From Rozella allomycis CSF55 (lineage: Eukaryota > Rozellomycota), in contig KE561022.1 in NCBI GenBank assembly GCA_000442015.1, forward strand, positions 1-64,000: DNA of 64,000 nucleotides. Reading direction: 5' to 3'. Of this stretch, positions 1 through 12,680 are shown one piece after another (positions within the stretch are counted from its first letter, which is position 1; each line of letters starts with the position of its first letter). The notes under the pieces were generated by a model. That model saw only the letters and a program-made list of their open reading frames with translations. It was not told the DNA's origin and made no database searches. A program made the translations under genes and the position numbers.

Positions 1-253
1 TTTCATTTAAATAATCTATTAAAATATCTTTTCGAAAATTATTTCCGCGCATTTTTTAGAAATTGGATTTTGGTAGGATACCCTTGTGTGGCGCAAGGGA
101 AATGCAGAATACTGGTAAGTGTTTGGAAAACCCTCAAAATAGTTAAAGATATTAAATGTAAATCTGTCTATCAAGAGACCGACTTGAAAAGTTTATTATC
201 TACTGCCAAACTCGTACACTTATAAAAATACTCATCAAAAGATTCAGTATAAC

Positions 254-2168
254 ATGTCTGAAGAAATCAAGTTAATTGAATTAAAATATCCAAAAGATTA
301 CTACCACCAAATTCGCGATGTGATAGTATGTGTGAACAAAAAATTCGGGGAACTTCCATGTCCCGTTTTTTATAAGGAAAATGAGATGAGTTCTAGATTT
401 ATAGGTAAATAATTTAATTAAAAAACTTGACAGATGCTCCATTAAATATTATGCCTTCAAATGTTTATCAACATCTTTACGCCAAATGTATTCCTCTTCA
501 AGATAATCTCATTGCAATTCTTGGCAAGTGTCCCATGGAAATAAAAAGGGTTATATTTAAAGAAGAAATTAAGACTATCGTTGAAATTCAAAAGTATGCT
601 AAAGAAAAGGAAACGTAAGATATTTTCTTTTCAAGCATAGAATTGAACCATGTTTTGGAAGACTTTTGTTTTTTAGAATATTGGCGAAACAAATATCGGA
701 TCAATCTTTATTTGATCTTTATGATATATTTCAAGATTATGGATCAAATATCAACAATATTGCCGTTTTCAATTCCCTTACATGGGTATTCCTTCAAGTT
801 ATGCAAGAAAATCTTCAGATTAGCATCAATAGTAATTTTTATGTTATCAATTTACCTAGTTTGGAATGATTTCTATTATTCTTTTATTATGGGAGCTGAC
901 GTTTCGAGTGGCAAAAGTACTTTTGATGAATTCTCTGTAGAGATTTGTGCCATTTTGATCTCCAAGTAAACTCTGTGGGATTTTAGTGATAGGATTGTGA
1001 ATTTGAAGAGCATAGAAAGTAATGTAGAACAAAGTATTGTTAAGCTTCATGAAAATTTAATTCTGTCGTCTTGCACTGATAAGAAACTAAAGAATACAAC
1101 TTCTGTGTTATCATATTGGATGCTTAATAGTCAATTCTCTCAGAGTTTGGCGTTGGTTTTATTCAAGCGCCTTTTGCGTATTGCCAACCATGAAGATCCA
1201 AAACTCAAAAAGCAAATATGCTTCTATTTAATAGAATGTCTTGATAATCATTCATTGTTGTTCAAGGAGTTGGCCAACATCTTCACATCCGGCGGCACCT
1301 TCACATCGCAAATTCTTTCTCTGTTATCTGAAATTCAAACCAAGAAATGTATTTTCAAAGTAAAAAAATTGCAAAACTGTTTTAAAGAAAAATCCAAAAC
1401 CTCTTTTAGAATGTCTTGACGCCATAATCAGTTTTTGTGACAAAGCCAAGGGTTCAAGCGAGAAAGATACTGAAAATGTAATGCAAAATGTGTTATTTAA
1501 TCAAGGCCCAAACAGAAACTTCAATTTCGAATATTGTGCAAGTGAGAAAAGTTGCTCATTCCATCAAAAGTAATTATGAGCGTTCCAGATATTGTTCTTT
1601 TAGTTCTTTCTTAAAGTATTCTCTGTTTTTCATTCTATTTTTTATTGGATACAATTATTATTCTTGTCCTTCCACTGCAGGATTGCCTGATGATTATATC
1701 TGTCGGTTAGGGCGAACTAAGGCAGCGTATATTGCTAAGCATAAATTATCCGGTCTTTATCAATATTTAAAAGAGACGGATCAATTTTCTTATGTTTATC
1801 AACTCTTTCATGGAAATTCATTTGCTAAAGACCTCTCAGTGAAAGCAGACATTTTGCTTGAACAGTTTTTCAAATTTCAAAAATTAGTCTTTTTAAATCT
1901 TGGGTCTCATTTAAATACAATAATCAAATATTACAATCAGGTTTATCATGAAAACATCGTGTATTCATATGTCAGTCCAATGTTGCAATTTACAACGGGT
2001 AGAATGAATCAAATGATTTTAGCGTTACAACCGTACTGGAACCAGCTACTTGAAATTCCTGCTTTCGAATTTATTTTTAATCTAATCAATGCATGTATTC
2101 AACGCTTAGGGCAATTAATTTACTCATTGTTTAATGAAGCCTTTTCAATTCAAGTAGACACTCTCTAA
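254..2168 (+). CDS. Predicted ER membrane protein, possibly TMEM214-like
   Basis: The coding sequence is rebuilt from frames joined by GT-AG introns at 405-433, 615-640, about 859-895, 966-992, 1360-1387 and 1478-1505. A motif 'DAPLN..PS.VYQHL' near residue 55 recalls TMEM214, an ER-anchored protein, but I could not confirm this. The middle is helical and HEAT-like. One hydrophobic span (about 1606-1660, FLKYSLFFILFFIGYNYY) is followed by a long C-terminal part ending at 2168. The join at 859-895 is the weakest. Without it there would be two genes, one ending at 869 and one starting with the ATG at 889. The exons are clearly coding; product identity is uncertain. Confidence 0.6.
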
Positions 2169-2246
2169 TTTAATTTTAATAAATGAAAGAATTATGATTA
2201 CGATTAATTAAATATAATTTATTAGTTGTTTGCATTTTTTATTTAT

Positions 2247-3068
2247 TTACGCCAGAACATCCGTAGATGCATGTATCCAACCTTTCCTAGTTCCACTTGC
2301 TTCCACCCAATATCGAACAGCTTGAAAAGCAAAATTGGAATCAAGAGAAATATAAACGTACCAACAAATCAATTCAACTCCTACAGTCACAAATACTGCA
2401 ATAATAATTCCCAATACTATATCAACCGTATAATGAAGTCTCAACCCCAAAAACAGAACTGCTGAAAGAGCAACATGGATGCTTGAGATGAGTCTTTTGC
2501 ACAACTTTATCCATTGTCTATTTTTGGTTGTGTCTATCCACCATCTGACCAAAGAAACAGTCATAAAAGCCATATGTCCAGAAAATATCATATCCGTACA
2601 CGCCTTTTTACTTCCTGTAAAAATTTCGAACATTCTATTAATCAAAGCACCAAATTCATTTGGAAAACTTGCGCAGAAAGAAGGATCAGACGGGGGGATT
2701 TGTGTCACAATGATTGTCAAAGTGCGAATAACATACAAAATCATTATTGCAAATACACTTCTACGTAATAAAAGAAATCTATCAAAGTTTGGTGATTCTA
2801 ATATTTGATGAACAATTGAAACCATTGTAAAGGAAACTACTGCCAAATCTGCAAATCCATGGTGGACAATATTCCTCAGATCAGGTATGACGGAAAAGGC
2901 CATATCATGCACGGTAATTGTAGAGTTAATATTTTCTTTATGCTTGAGATATACATCATCAGATATTATTTGCATAAATACCATTACAAACGAAATGAGC
3001 AATAGTGCAATTATTAACCCTGCTAGTCTGACAAACTGGACTACTACAACCTGATTGTTAATTTTCAT
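2247..3068 (-). CDS. Sphingomyelin/inositol-phosphoceramide synthase-like PAP2 protein
   Basis: Uninterrupted 273-residue multi-pass membrane protein. Two catalytic motifs of the sphingomyelin synthase / PAP2_C family are visible: 'C.DM.FSGH' (about residues 162-170) and 'RLHYTVDIVLG' (about 213-223), giving the His-His-Asp triad that transfers a phospho-headgroup onto ceramide. By family it should act in Golgi or plasma membrane. The spacing of the motifs fits the family, but the headgroup donor (phosphatidylcholine, phosphatidylethanolamine or phosphatidylinositol) cannot be told from sequence. No intron is needed. It converges on the upstream gene, with 78 bp between stops. Confidence 0.8.
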   Translation of the reverse strand: MKINNQVVVVQFVRLAGLIIALLLISFVMVFMQIISDDVYLKHKENINSTITVHDMAFSVIPDLRNIVHHGFADLAVVSFTMVSIVHQILESPNFDRFLLLRRSVFAIMILYVIRTLTIIVTQIPPSDPSFCASFPNEFGALINRMFEIFTGSKKACTDMIFSGHMAFMTVSLVRWWIDTTKNRQWIKLCKRLISSIHVALSAVLFLGLRLHYTVDIVLGIIIAVFVTVGVELICWYVYISLDSNFAFQAVRYWVEASGTRKGWIHASTDVLA

Positions 3069-4296
<1,228 letters not shown>

Positions 4297-4327
4297 AAAC
4301 GCATAAATATAGTTCCCTTAAATTTAT

Positions 4328-5035
4328 TTAAATTTTTCTTGGCACCCAGAGATCGGCCCTTTTAAACTCAAATTTACGTTCTGCGTCATTAAAAACTGGT
4401 CTATTTAACCCTAGACCTTCGAATATCGTGTAATTTCCTTCTTGCTTCGTTTTTAGATTGTCATTATCAAGCGAAATAGCATCTTTAGTATCAGAACCTG
4501 GATCCACAAAACAAGATATTTCGCGATCTGCAACTATGTTAAAATCATTTATATGGAATTTTTCTCCATACCAAGTTGATAGCCGGAATTCAACTACTAA
4601 GGATCCTTCCAAAATAAATTTCCGCTTCCATATCGACAAAGCATCGTATGGCACTTTTACAGAGAAACCATTTTCAGTAATAGTTTTTCTGTGGAACAAT
4701 TGATCTAATGTTACCGTAACTACGCGAAAGTCATAAATACGATTTAGATCTTCAGCAAAGAGCCCTACACTCTCTGGTAACTCGGGCTTATCGAGGTGTT
4801 TAGCTACTATTGACCTAGCGTTATTTATTTCTTTCATTTTTTGACTTGCTTCTTCTGAATTATTCTTATCTGGATGGTATTTTAAGGCAAGCGCACGATA
4901 AGACGAAGCTAAATCTTTTTCAGTGACAGGTGGAGCTAGATTTAAAATTTTGTAAGCTTTGTCTAGTTCATCATTATAAACACAATAGCTAGAAAAGATA
5001 AAAAATATAGTGCAAAGAAAAAATGAATATTGCAT
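4328..5035 (-). CDS. ER-lumenal DnaJ co-chaperone (ERdj3/Scj1-like, short)
   Basis: The protein of 235 residues begins with a hydrophobic signal peptide (MQYSFFLCTIFFIFSS). A J domain with the HPD tripeptide ('KYHPDKN', about residues 46-52) follows; this stimulates Hsp70 ATPase, presumably BiP in the ER. The remainder resembles part of a type II DnaJ substrate-binding domain and ends in '...DLWVPRKI'. It is shorter than ERdj3 (about 358) and lacks an obvious cysteine-rich zinc region. The open frame extends upstream to 5242, but the ATG at 5035 directly precedes the signal peptide and avoids overlap with the divergent gene at 5195. Confidence 0.75.
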   Translation of the reverse strand: MQYSFFLCTIFFIFSSYCVYNDELDKAYKILNLAPPVTEKDLASSYRALALKYHPDKNNSEEASQKMKEINNARSIVAKHLDKPELPESVGLFAEDLNRIYDFRVVTVTLDQLFHRKTITENGFSVKVPYDALSIWKRKFILEGSLVVEFRLSTWYGEKFHINDFNIVADREISCFVDPGSDTKDAISLDNDNLKTKQEGNYTIFEGLGLNRPVFNDAERKFEFKRADLWVPRKI

Positions 5036-5194
5036 GGGTAAGACTACACAAGCCCCTAGATGGAATGATGTAGATCTTTTGTATTCAGTTTCAAAGGATA
5101 TCGACAGGAAAAAAAGAAAAAAACTAAAGTTTTGGGGTATTCTTTGAATCACAAAATGGAATATTTGGATTGATTGACTTAGCAACCAACCAAC

Positions 5195-8100
5195 ATGGAG
5201 AAGCAATCCCCGAGTTACGATACAAACCAAGAAGTGAATCAAAAGCCGAAAAATGATGAAGAGATAAATGGTATAATCGATGTATATTTATTATAGACGA
5301 TCTTGATTTACTTTACAGTGGATTGTTCAGTCTCGAGAATGGTCCTGCCTATCGAACATTAGAACATCTTCTAACAATTAGTTCTATCTCTAAAACAGAG
5401 TAAGTAACATTATGACTTTTTATAGCGCGGATAAATACAAAGAATCTATATCTAAAATATTTTCCATGTTAATGCAAAAGATTGATTCAGAAAAGCAATT
5501 GTTAAGAACATCTAAAGATTTAGAGGTTAAACTGGGGCAAATCGCAATAGAATTAGAGAAACTTAATGCGCAATCCTATCAAGATAGTGCGTTAATAGCT
5601 GACTTAAAAAGAGAGCTACTGAAAGTATCATCAAATTTAATGATTCAAAAATAGGGCCAGAATGAATCCTCGCTTTGTATGGAAAGAGATTCTAAATTAG
5701 AAAATGAGAGAGATGAACAAGTCAAAATAAAGCTCGATGTGCTTTCTGACATTGAGCAAGCCAGACAGCACAAGGTTGATATGTTAGAGCCTCAGTTAGT
5801 CGCTAGCAATAAAGAATTAAGAGTAAATGAAGTATATAAACATTAATGAGCTTGACATTTTACAACGAAAGCAACAAATAGAAAACTTGAAAAAAGATTT
5901 TGAAGAAAAACGAGAAAGTTATGATGAAATACTGAAAACCAAAGAAAGGCTGGATGTTGAACAAGAAAAATATTCGATATCTTTAACTAAAGCCAGCGAG
6001 CTTCCTCCTAAATTGATGTAAGCCAGTTTTGGAAATTTTGAAAGTAAACAAAATGAAATATTGAAAGATGCTATATATAGTTTGCAGCAAGAAACTGTTA
6101 AGCAAAGTTCATTGTCCTTGACTTTGGATACAGAAATTATCAAGCTGACAAAAAAGAAACAAGTAAAGGTTGCTAAAATACACGAAAGGAAATCGAAAAG
6201 GATAGAAATGAGTCCCAAACTGAAGTAGAAACGAAAATGTTGCAAATCGAAGCATTAGAGGCACAGACTGATGAGATTTTTAGGAATCATGAGTTGGCCA
6301 AGGAACAATTGTCGATTCAAAAGACAGAAAAGATAAAACTTGACTATGCAAACAAGCATTGTGCACAGGATGTAAAAATATGAGAATTTATAGAAAAGAT
6401 AAGAAAAGAGCATGATAATTTGCTTAAATGCTTTAGAGACAAAGAAAACATGCTAAAATTATACGTCAGATTGGAAAATCAAGTCAACAACATAAGAAAT
6501 CTTATTCCAAAGCTTGAAGGACAGAAAAATGAATTAGACAGGGCCTTGCAGAGCCAACAACAAGAAAATAAAATAATTAAAGCAAAAATAAGAAATTCAA
6601 GACAGGAAATCGATATTGACATTTTTCATTACCTTCAACAAGATGATTTGGACATTAAAGAAAGGGAGGCACTACAGCAAAGTTTAACTACGCTGGAGAA
6701 ATTAGAAAAGAGGCTTCATGAGGCTCAAGCAGGGAGCAAACTGATTCAACAAACAATGAATCAAATCAATTTAGAAAGAGATTTGAGGGTGAGAGAATTA
6801 ACAAAAGTTAAACAAAAATTAAAAGACATGAAAGAAGAATGCAGAGTAAAGAGTGGCATAGTTAAAGATAACTATAAAAAACAATTGGAGGTCGCCCAAA
6901 GACTGAAAGACACAATGCACCTATATGACTCTGTAAAAGCCGAGAGAAACAAATATGTAATTGAAATATACTTTAGAATAAAGGTTAACATGATTCAAGC
7001 GTCCACACAAAAGATTTCTGAAATGAGAGAAAAAGTTAGAATTTTAGGAAATGAAGTTGATATTCTAAGGTGTGATTTAAACAATAAAGATAAAGATTTG
7101 GCCGTAAATTAAGATTTATTTTTAAAATATTTAGAAAAAAATTCATGAAAATGCTGCGCTATTTAACATTCGGGATTCCTTGCGAAATGATGTGAATAGA
7201 GCGGCATTCTCCTACAAGGAAAAAGAAGGTTTCTTCTTTTAATAAATTTAATAAAGGAATTATTGAACAAAACGCTGGGTTGATAGAGATTTTAACTCAC
7301 AACATTAGCGATTGTGAAACAAAATTAAAGGAATTAAAGAACAAGTTTAAAAGTGCTGTTAAAGCAAGAAATAAAGTTGGAGTTCAATTGTTGGAGCGTC
7401 AAGATGAAGTTTGCGTGTTATATGAGAAAATAAACTTCCAAGAAGGTTTATTAAACGAAGGGAATTTAAAATTGAGCCAATTAGATGAAGAAATTAGAAT
7501 TTTAAAATTGGCTATCAAAGAGTTGGAAAGAGATATTGAATTATTGAAAAAAATTAGGCCAGAAAAGTTTGAAAATGTAAATGAAATTAACCTACTGCAA
7601 AAACAATTGGATGAGATAAAGGAAAAGGCTGATAACCTTGGTTTAGAGCTAGAAAATCCTCAAAATCAAGTTCGTTTTAGACACCTTGATGGCACAGACC
7701 TTCACGTGTCAGAGTTGTCTGCCAAAGTAAGGAAATTAGAAGAAAAAATTGCCAAAAAAGAAGTAAAATATCAGAAAAAATATAAAAGGAAACTCTAATT
7801 GAAAAAGATTTGACGCTAGAAGAAGTTACCAAATTGACAATTAGACTTTCTGAAAAGACAAAAGACTCTTCAGAAACGTCCACTGCGGCAAGCAAAAAGG
7901 TTTGAGCTTTTGCTTTCATGATATATAAGATAAATGAACTCCAAAACAAATTAAAGGATGTTAACAATTCCATGATGGCTACGATATCTGAATTATCACT
8001 TGTGCAAGCAAAATGCATTCAGCTTAGAGGTGAAAAAGAAAATAAAGTAAGTTACTTTAAAATTTGAAACAGGCTCGTGAATTTGAAGAGGCAAAAGAAA

Positions 8101-8439
8101 GATTCTCAAGTGGTTCTGAACCAATCCCAAGATTTGATGACGAATTACAAAAAATAGTTAAAGAAAAAGAAAGAAGAATCAAGCAACTTGATGAAATGAA
8201 AAATTCTGATTTCATTTTGTACTAAACATCGTTTCAAATTACTTAGTGAAAATGATGGTTTTGAAGACATTAATGGTGTCAGAACAACAGCTAAATTAAG
8301 GCCCAATGCGTATTTAAATGAGAGTGACAATTTACCTATACCCAAGCCTTATGGTCTCTATGCGCCATTTAAGCCAACTGAATCCATTTATCACCTGAAG
8401 CAATTCAAAAAACAAATCCTAAAACAAGTGGAAATTTGA
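5195..8439 (+). CDS. CCDC146: CCDC146-family centriole/axoneme coiled-coil protein
   Basis: About 950 residues of almost continuous coiled coil, rebuilt from about 15 exons separated by 26-31 nt introns; several are multiples of three or contain the only stops. The C-terminus is diagnostic: 'LRPNAYLNESDNLPIPKP', then 'YGLYAPFKP' and a final 'K.VEI' match the conserved end of animal CCDC146, as does 'ARNKVGVQLLERQDEVCVLY' in the middle. CCDC146 localises to centrioles, basal bodies and axonemal microtubules. Its presence implies a flagellated stage such as a zoospore. The start is the first ATG, 159 bp from the divergent DnaJ start. Length matches the animal protein. Confidence 0.88.
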
Positions 8440-8481
8440 TTTATTTTGAAAATTGAAATAAAAATATTTCTAAAAATAACT

Positions 8482-9309
8482 TTATTGAATTGGGCGGCTT
8501 TGATTTTTAGTGCTTGAATTTAGTCTTGACCTACCACCTGCAATTTTTATTGATTTAGAAGAAAAATCATTCAAAGCGTTTACATCAACTTTAGCTGTCT
8601 TCATAATACAATTTGCAGTATAAAAGGATACATATGAGATGCATAACAATTGTGTATTATACAAGACCTCAGATATTTGACTACTTTCTACGATATTCAC
8701 CAATATGCAGCTGATAATTAAGTAAGATGCTGATATAATTGCATTGTATAAGAATTTTTTCTGCATGATCAACCATCTGTTCTTTGGTAATTTAGAAAGC
8801 TTAAAGTATATTAAAAAATTGAATGCGACGTTAAAACTCTCTATTATCCCTACCCCAACAATATCAAAAAAAGTGCCATTGTATGAAATATGGTTACAAG
8901 TCGGTGACACTTTAGTCATAGCGCTAAAACCTATTGATGTGCCAACATAGATAGAAATTATCCAAAACATTAAAATCTTAGTCATCCTAGCGTAAGATGG
9001 GTAGCAATGTCTCACCAATGCATACAACTTTGCATATTGAATACAATAGTATAACACAAATGCAAAATACCAATTGAATGTTGCGTTAAACACTTCCAAG
9101 ATTCCGCAGCCAATTCTACCACCGTTAAAAATTAACAAATTAATCACAAATTGAGATATGACCGATATGACAACACAAATTTGTGCGATTCTGCCCCTTG
9201 ATTTGTCTCTTTTTAAATGCGCAAAGGATTCAAGTAGAAGTTTTAAACATATCAAGGCGTAAATTACAGTCAATGTCATTAGAGCATCATTCCAGACCAA
9301 GCTTGCCAT
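8482..9309 (-). CDS. Seven-transmembrane protein of unknown family
   Basis: Single-exon protein of 275 residues with about seven hydrophobic segments spread from residue 8 to about 245 and a basic Ser/Asn-rich C-terminal tail. The topology looks receptor-like or Ost-alpha/TMEM-like, but I recognise no signature motif (no DRY, no NPxxY). It could be a sensor or transporter. The stop lies 42 bp from that of the convergent CCDC146 gene. Confidence 0.65.
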   Translation of the reverse strand: MASLVWNDALMTLTVIYALICLKLLLESFAHLKRDKSRGRIAQICVVISVISQFVINLLIFNGGRIGCGILEVFNATFNWYFAFVLYYCIQYAKLYALVRHCYPSYARMTKILMFWIISIYVGTSIGFSAMTKVSPTCNHISYNGTFFDIVGVGIIESFNVAFNFLIYFKLSKLPKNRWLIMQKKFLYNAIISASYLIISCILVNIVESSQISEVLYNTQLLCISYVSFYTANCIMKTAKVDVNALNDFSSKSIKIAGGRSRLNSSTKNQSRPIQ

Positions 9310-9581
9310 TTAAATCTTCCGTGCGTTTCAGAATGTTGTCACTATGGGCGTCGCCGCGACACCGCGTAATGATAGATCGATTTGATAAATTTGGAACTCA
9401 CATTATCAAGCATTATATCAATATTATTACAATTCGGTAAAGTAATCTTGCAGAAAAAAATACACAACTGGGGAGAATTTGATCTAGCAATTGATTTATT
9501 GGAATTAGAATAGAATGAATTGAGGATCCGCCTTGTTCATATCTTCAATGTACCTAAAGAATTAACGATTTTGTGTGAAGT

Positions 9582-9839
9582 TTACTTTGTCAGATCGCTC
9601 TTTTTATGCGGAAACCTTTCGGTTTTAGCCCAATTTGGTAGTTCCTTGCATGCATCCCACCCGATAGCTTGGTTTTGAGTTAATGGATGCTTATAAACTT
9701 CTTTCGGGTCCTTTAAAATAGGCTTGTGCTGTCTTAAACATTCCGAATATTCTTTGTGAGATGAAAATGACTTTAAGGATTTGTAATTCTCATTTTTTAA
9801 ATAAGGAGTTTTCGGTCCCAAAGATGTTAAATTGAACAT
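9582..9839 (-). CDS. Small conserved-looking protein, possibly ciliary
   Basis: An 85-residue soluble protein, tyrosine- and lysine-rich, with 'HPLTQNQAIGWD' followed by a basic tail ending 'PHKKSDLTK'. Its short Pro/Lys/Tyr-rich character recalls microtubule inner proteins of axonemes, but I cannot assign a family. It lies 22 bp downstream of the ATG-proximal neighbourhood of the SAM50 stop on the same strand and has no visible intron. Confidence 0.55.
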   Translation of the reverse strand: MFNLTSLGPKTPYLKNENYKSLKSFSSHKEYSECLRQHKPILKDPKEVYKHPLTQNQAIGWDACKELPNWAKTERFPHKKSDLTK

Positions 9840-9861
9840 AAAAACCGTTGCTAAGTTTTAT

Positions 9862-11376
9862 TTATAGTAATTCAAGCCCAATTCCAAATTGAAACCCAGA
9901 TGATGAAATCGATCCATTGGAGGCTTTTATGGGCAATACAGCATTAAATTCCACTCTTGCATTTTTAAAAACAGTCAGTATGGCTCCTATTCCAACGGAC
10001 ACATTTGGAGGTGAGACATTCAAAAAGTTTTGCACCTTTTGGCCGATATTGTCTAATCCATTTTCTGTATAGAAATGTTTATCACATTTACCGAATACAT
10101 TGGCCAGATTTCCCGCATTTACAAAAATGTGACCGCAGGCAACATCTCGTTGAATATTCGGCAATGGAAACGAAGCATTGGCGCCAAATTCGTAAAATAT
10201 ATCACCACCAAGAGCATCAACTTGCCTAAACAGTAAAAGAAGGACTTACGACGGTCTCGTGGGCCAATTCCACGCGCATTAAAACCTCTAATGGATGTGG
10301 GTCCGCCAATGAAAAATTTATCTAAAATATTTAGATTTTGGCCTTGTAGAGGTACTATAAATCCATTTCTAGCAGTGAAACCCAACGCCTCAATAAGTCA
10401 AAATTTAAAAGTCGTACAATTTCTTTGAATAATGTGAAATACTTTGAACAAGAGTTTTCGAACTTTAAAAAGTTCACACTACCCCCAAGGCCTGACAATT
10501 CCTTTCATTTTTTAATCAAATGATGTACTTGATGAAGTTTAACAGAATATCCTTTTGTGGGAACTAAGGGATGATTTAATGTTGAATGTTGAAACGAATG
10601 AGAAACAGAAGATTTCAAGTTATGACCCGCTTGTCTCCTGATTCTATTTGTGGATTAATGCTACGTGTTACATTGAAGACACACTAGGAGTGAACGACGA
10701 GATTGATCTCCATGAAGCTTCATAACAAAAACTATGCATGCCAATTATTCCAGGAAACTAATTTAAGCAAAATATGTTAATTACATTAAATCCTGTTCTC
10801 ACACCTATCGATTCATCGCTATATGGCTTATGAGGGGTCACACTCTGGTAGTGATTAAAAAGAGAAAACGAAAACTTTCTTTCTGGATCGCATCGATAAG
10901 GTATCGAGTAAACAATATTGAATGGTGATTTCTCCTGGATTCCTGTTTTGCACAACAAATCTAAATTGTCGCCTATCCCAATTGTGTTAGGAAATGACAC
11001 TCCAAAATTCTTAATGAAACAATTCTATGTTAATTACAAAGCCAACATATTGATGTCCTATTTCTGTTCCGGCTTTGAAAGTTCTATTTCTTTCATCTAC
11101 CACTAGAATTATGTCCACTCCATCGTCCATTTCTTGCGACTGCGTCAGTTGAATATTCACATCCTTAAATATTTGAAGTCTATTCAGCTTCTCATATACC
11201 ACTGACAATTCGTCGACAAGCGATCCGAGATTGGTATGCTGATGCAATTTGTCTAAATACTTTTTAAACAAATAATCCTTCGTTCTTTTTCTATTTACAA
11301 CTCTTATATTATGTATTTTAATAGGAGTTTTGTAGAAGTCATCTTTTGTTAGTGGCATTTGTAGCTCTATTGTCAT
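9862..11376 (-). CDS. SAM50: SAM50/Tob55 mitochondrial outer-membrane beta-barrel assembly protein
   Basis: BamA/Omp85-family core of the sorting and assembly machinery. The N-terminal exon (11038-11376) encodes a POTRA domain; later exons encode a 16-strand-type barrel. Signatures: 'GGPTSIRGFNARGIGPRD' (the conserved G.....RGF loop) and the C-terminal beta-signal 'GFQFGIGLELL'. Six introns of 24-29 nt are inferred, including 11010-11037. The start, 18 bp from the divergent gene at 11395, leaves almost no promoter. Length of about 445 residues fits SAM50. Confidence 0.9.
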
Positions 11377-11394
11377 TACGAATTTTACGATTCA

Positions 11395-12189
11395 ATGTTA
11401 CTCTGCTGCAAAGCCATAGATGAGTTATTTTTAATAGTATCGGCTTCATTTGATTATATGATCCTTGAAAAATTCACGATTCCAAGCTTTAAGCGAATAT
11501 CGTCACGAGTACTCCAATGTGTACGATGCCAGTCCACTTCCAGGGATATTTTTTGCAGACTTTTAACAAAAAATCTATTATTTGTGTCATTTAATGATGA
11601 CGCAAATAATTTTGTCATTGATTTGGAGTTGGATCGCATACATACTTCTACAAAATCTAGAATATTCTTAGGGGATATATGTTCAACTATTCCTAGTTTT
11701 ATAAATAATTCCATACCAAGCAAAAAAGAGATAAATTGGATAGAATATTTTCCCAGCCATGATTTCTGGATTATTGAAACAGTCAAGGCCGTAATTCTAT
11801 TCGACGAATACGGCAAGAAATTGATGCAAGTAGATATAGATGACTCCTCATTATTTTATTATCAACTGTTTTCCTCAATCGAACCAGCTTTATTACTAGT
11901 AAGTTTAAATGATAAAAATACCGTCTCCAAAATTATAACGAGGACTACTCATCAGATACTTAAGTGCAGCGGGTTCGCGTATTTGTATGATGGTGAGAGG
12001 TCTGGGTTGGAAAAAATATGGTTCTCCAATAGGTACGATCCATTGACTCCAAAATACATCGAGTTTGGCCAAGTCGACGAACCCAAAGTAATTATCGAAG
12101 ATCTCAATCAATATTTTCTGGATACTGCGAAGAGAAAAAAGAAAATATTAAGCATGATAAAAAAAGAATGGTCGGATATTGACAAATGA
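11395..12189 (+). CDS. Hypothetical protein, possible beta-propeller fold
   Basis: Single open frame of 264 residues rich in short hydrophobic beta-like stretches ('FWIIETVKAVILFDEYGKKL') and ending in a basic helix. No family recognised. It starts 18 bp from the SAM50 start on the other strand, so the pair must share a promoter. An early intron cannot be excluded, because the first 20 codons look atypical. Confidence 0.55.
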   Translation: MLLCCKAIDELFLIVSASFDYMILEKFTIPSFKRISSRVLQCVRCQSTSRDIFCRLLTKNLLFVSFNDDANNFVIDLELDRIHTSTKSRIFLGDICSTIPSFINNSIPSKKEINWIEYFPSHDFWIIETVKAVILFDEYGKKLMQVDIDDSSLFYYQLFSSIEPALLLVSLNDKNTVSKIITRTTHQILKCSGFAYLYDGERSGLEKIWFSNRYDPLTPKYIEFGQVDEPKVIIEDLNQYFLDTAKRKKKILSMIKKEWSDIDK

Positions 12190-12522
12190 AATTTATTTCT
12201 GTAGATTGACCTACTTGGATAGTATTTTGAAATGTTGAAAATTTGAAATAAAATTTAATTTGTTTCCGAATTTTCTGGGGTTTTAGGGTGAGGCAGGGTT
12301 CGACTCCTTGGTGACTGATCCCTCATCCTTATTACCTTAATAAATACGATTATTGAATTAATTGTATATATTTAAAAAAAAGAATTCTATGTCTTACGAT
12401 TATTTAATTAATTGTATATATTTAAAAAAATGTCTACTTGGATTTCAGCCATAACTTATAGCCTATAGGTAAGTGAGTAAAGTACTTGGTAAATCAACAT
12501 TTAGAAATCGGACAAAAGAAAA
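12190..12522. other. AT-rich intergenic spacer with a 50-bp-period direct repeat
   Basis: No gene seen. It contains a tandem direct repeat (listed separately) and, at about 12296-12308, an isolated 'ggttcgactcc' that looks like a tRNA B box but has no tRNA body around it. Confidence 0.5.
12345..12430. repeat. Two-copy direct repeat, period 50 bp
   Basis: 'tacgattatt(g/t)aattaattgtatatatttaaaaaaa' occurs at 12345-12380 and again at 12395-12430, differing at one or two bases. It is a local AT-rich duplication upstream of the tRNA-Leu gene; no function is evident. Confidence 0.75.
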
Positions 12523-12604
12523 TGATTGAAGAGGGGTTCGAACCCTCGCCTCCGGAGAGATCAGAGCCTAAATCTGACGCCTTAGACCACTCGGCCATCC
12601 AACC
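12523..12604 (-). tRNA. tRNA-Leu (anticodon TAG)
   Basis: The reverse strand folds as a class II tRNA: acceptor GGTTGGA/TTCAATC (two G-T pairs), D-arm, anticodon stem TCAGA/TCTGA around loop TTTAGGC (anticodon TAG), a short variable arm (CTCTCCGGAGG), and T-arm GAGGG-TTCGAAC-CCCTC. The discriminator is A, as expected for leucine. No intron. Confidence 0.93.
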
Positions 12605-12680
12605 ATGCGAGATGGTGCGCAAGTGCATAAATAAAGCATTCAGGCATCTAACCATACAAATTGGTGCTCAAATGTATTTA

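Noticed and set aside
4742-5242. N-terminal extension of the ER DnaJ to 5242
   Set aside because: It would place hydrophobic residues before the signal peptide and overlap the start of CCDC146; the ATG at 5035 gives a standard signal peptide.
9333-9500. Short plus-strand ORF (about 35 codons) followed by another open stretch ending in GEFDLAIDLLELE
   Set aside because: The two parts do not join in frame with any intron of normal size; too little evidence for a gene.
12287-12330. B-box-like ggttcgactcc suggesting another tRNA
   Set aside because: A T-stem can be drawn, but there is no matching 5' acceptor, D-arm or anticodon arm upstream.
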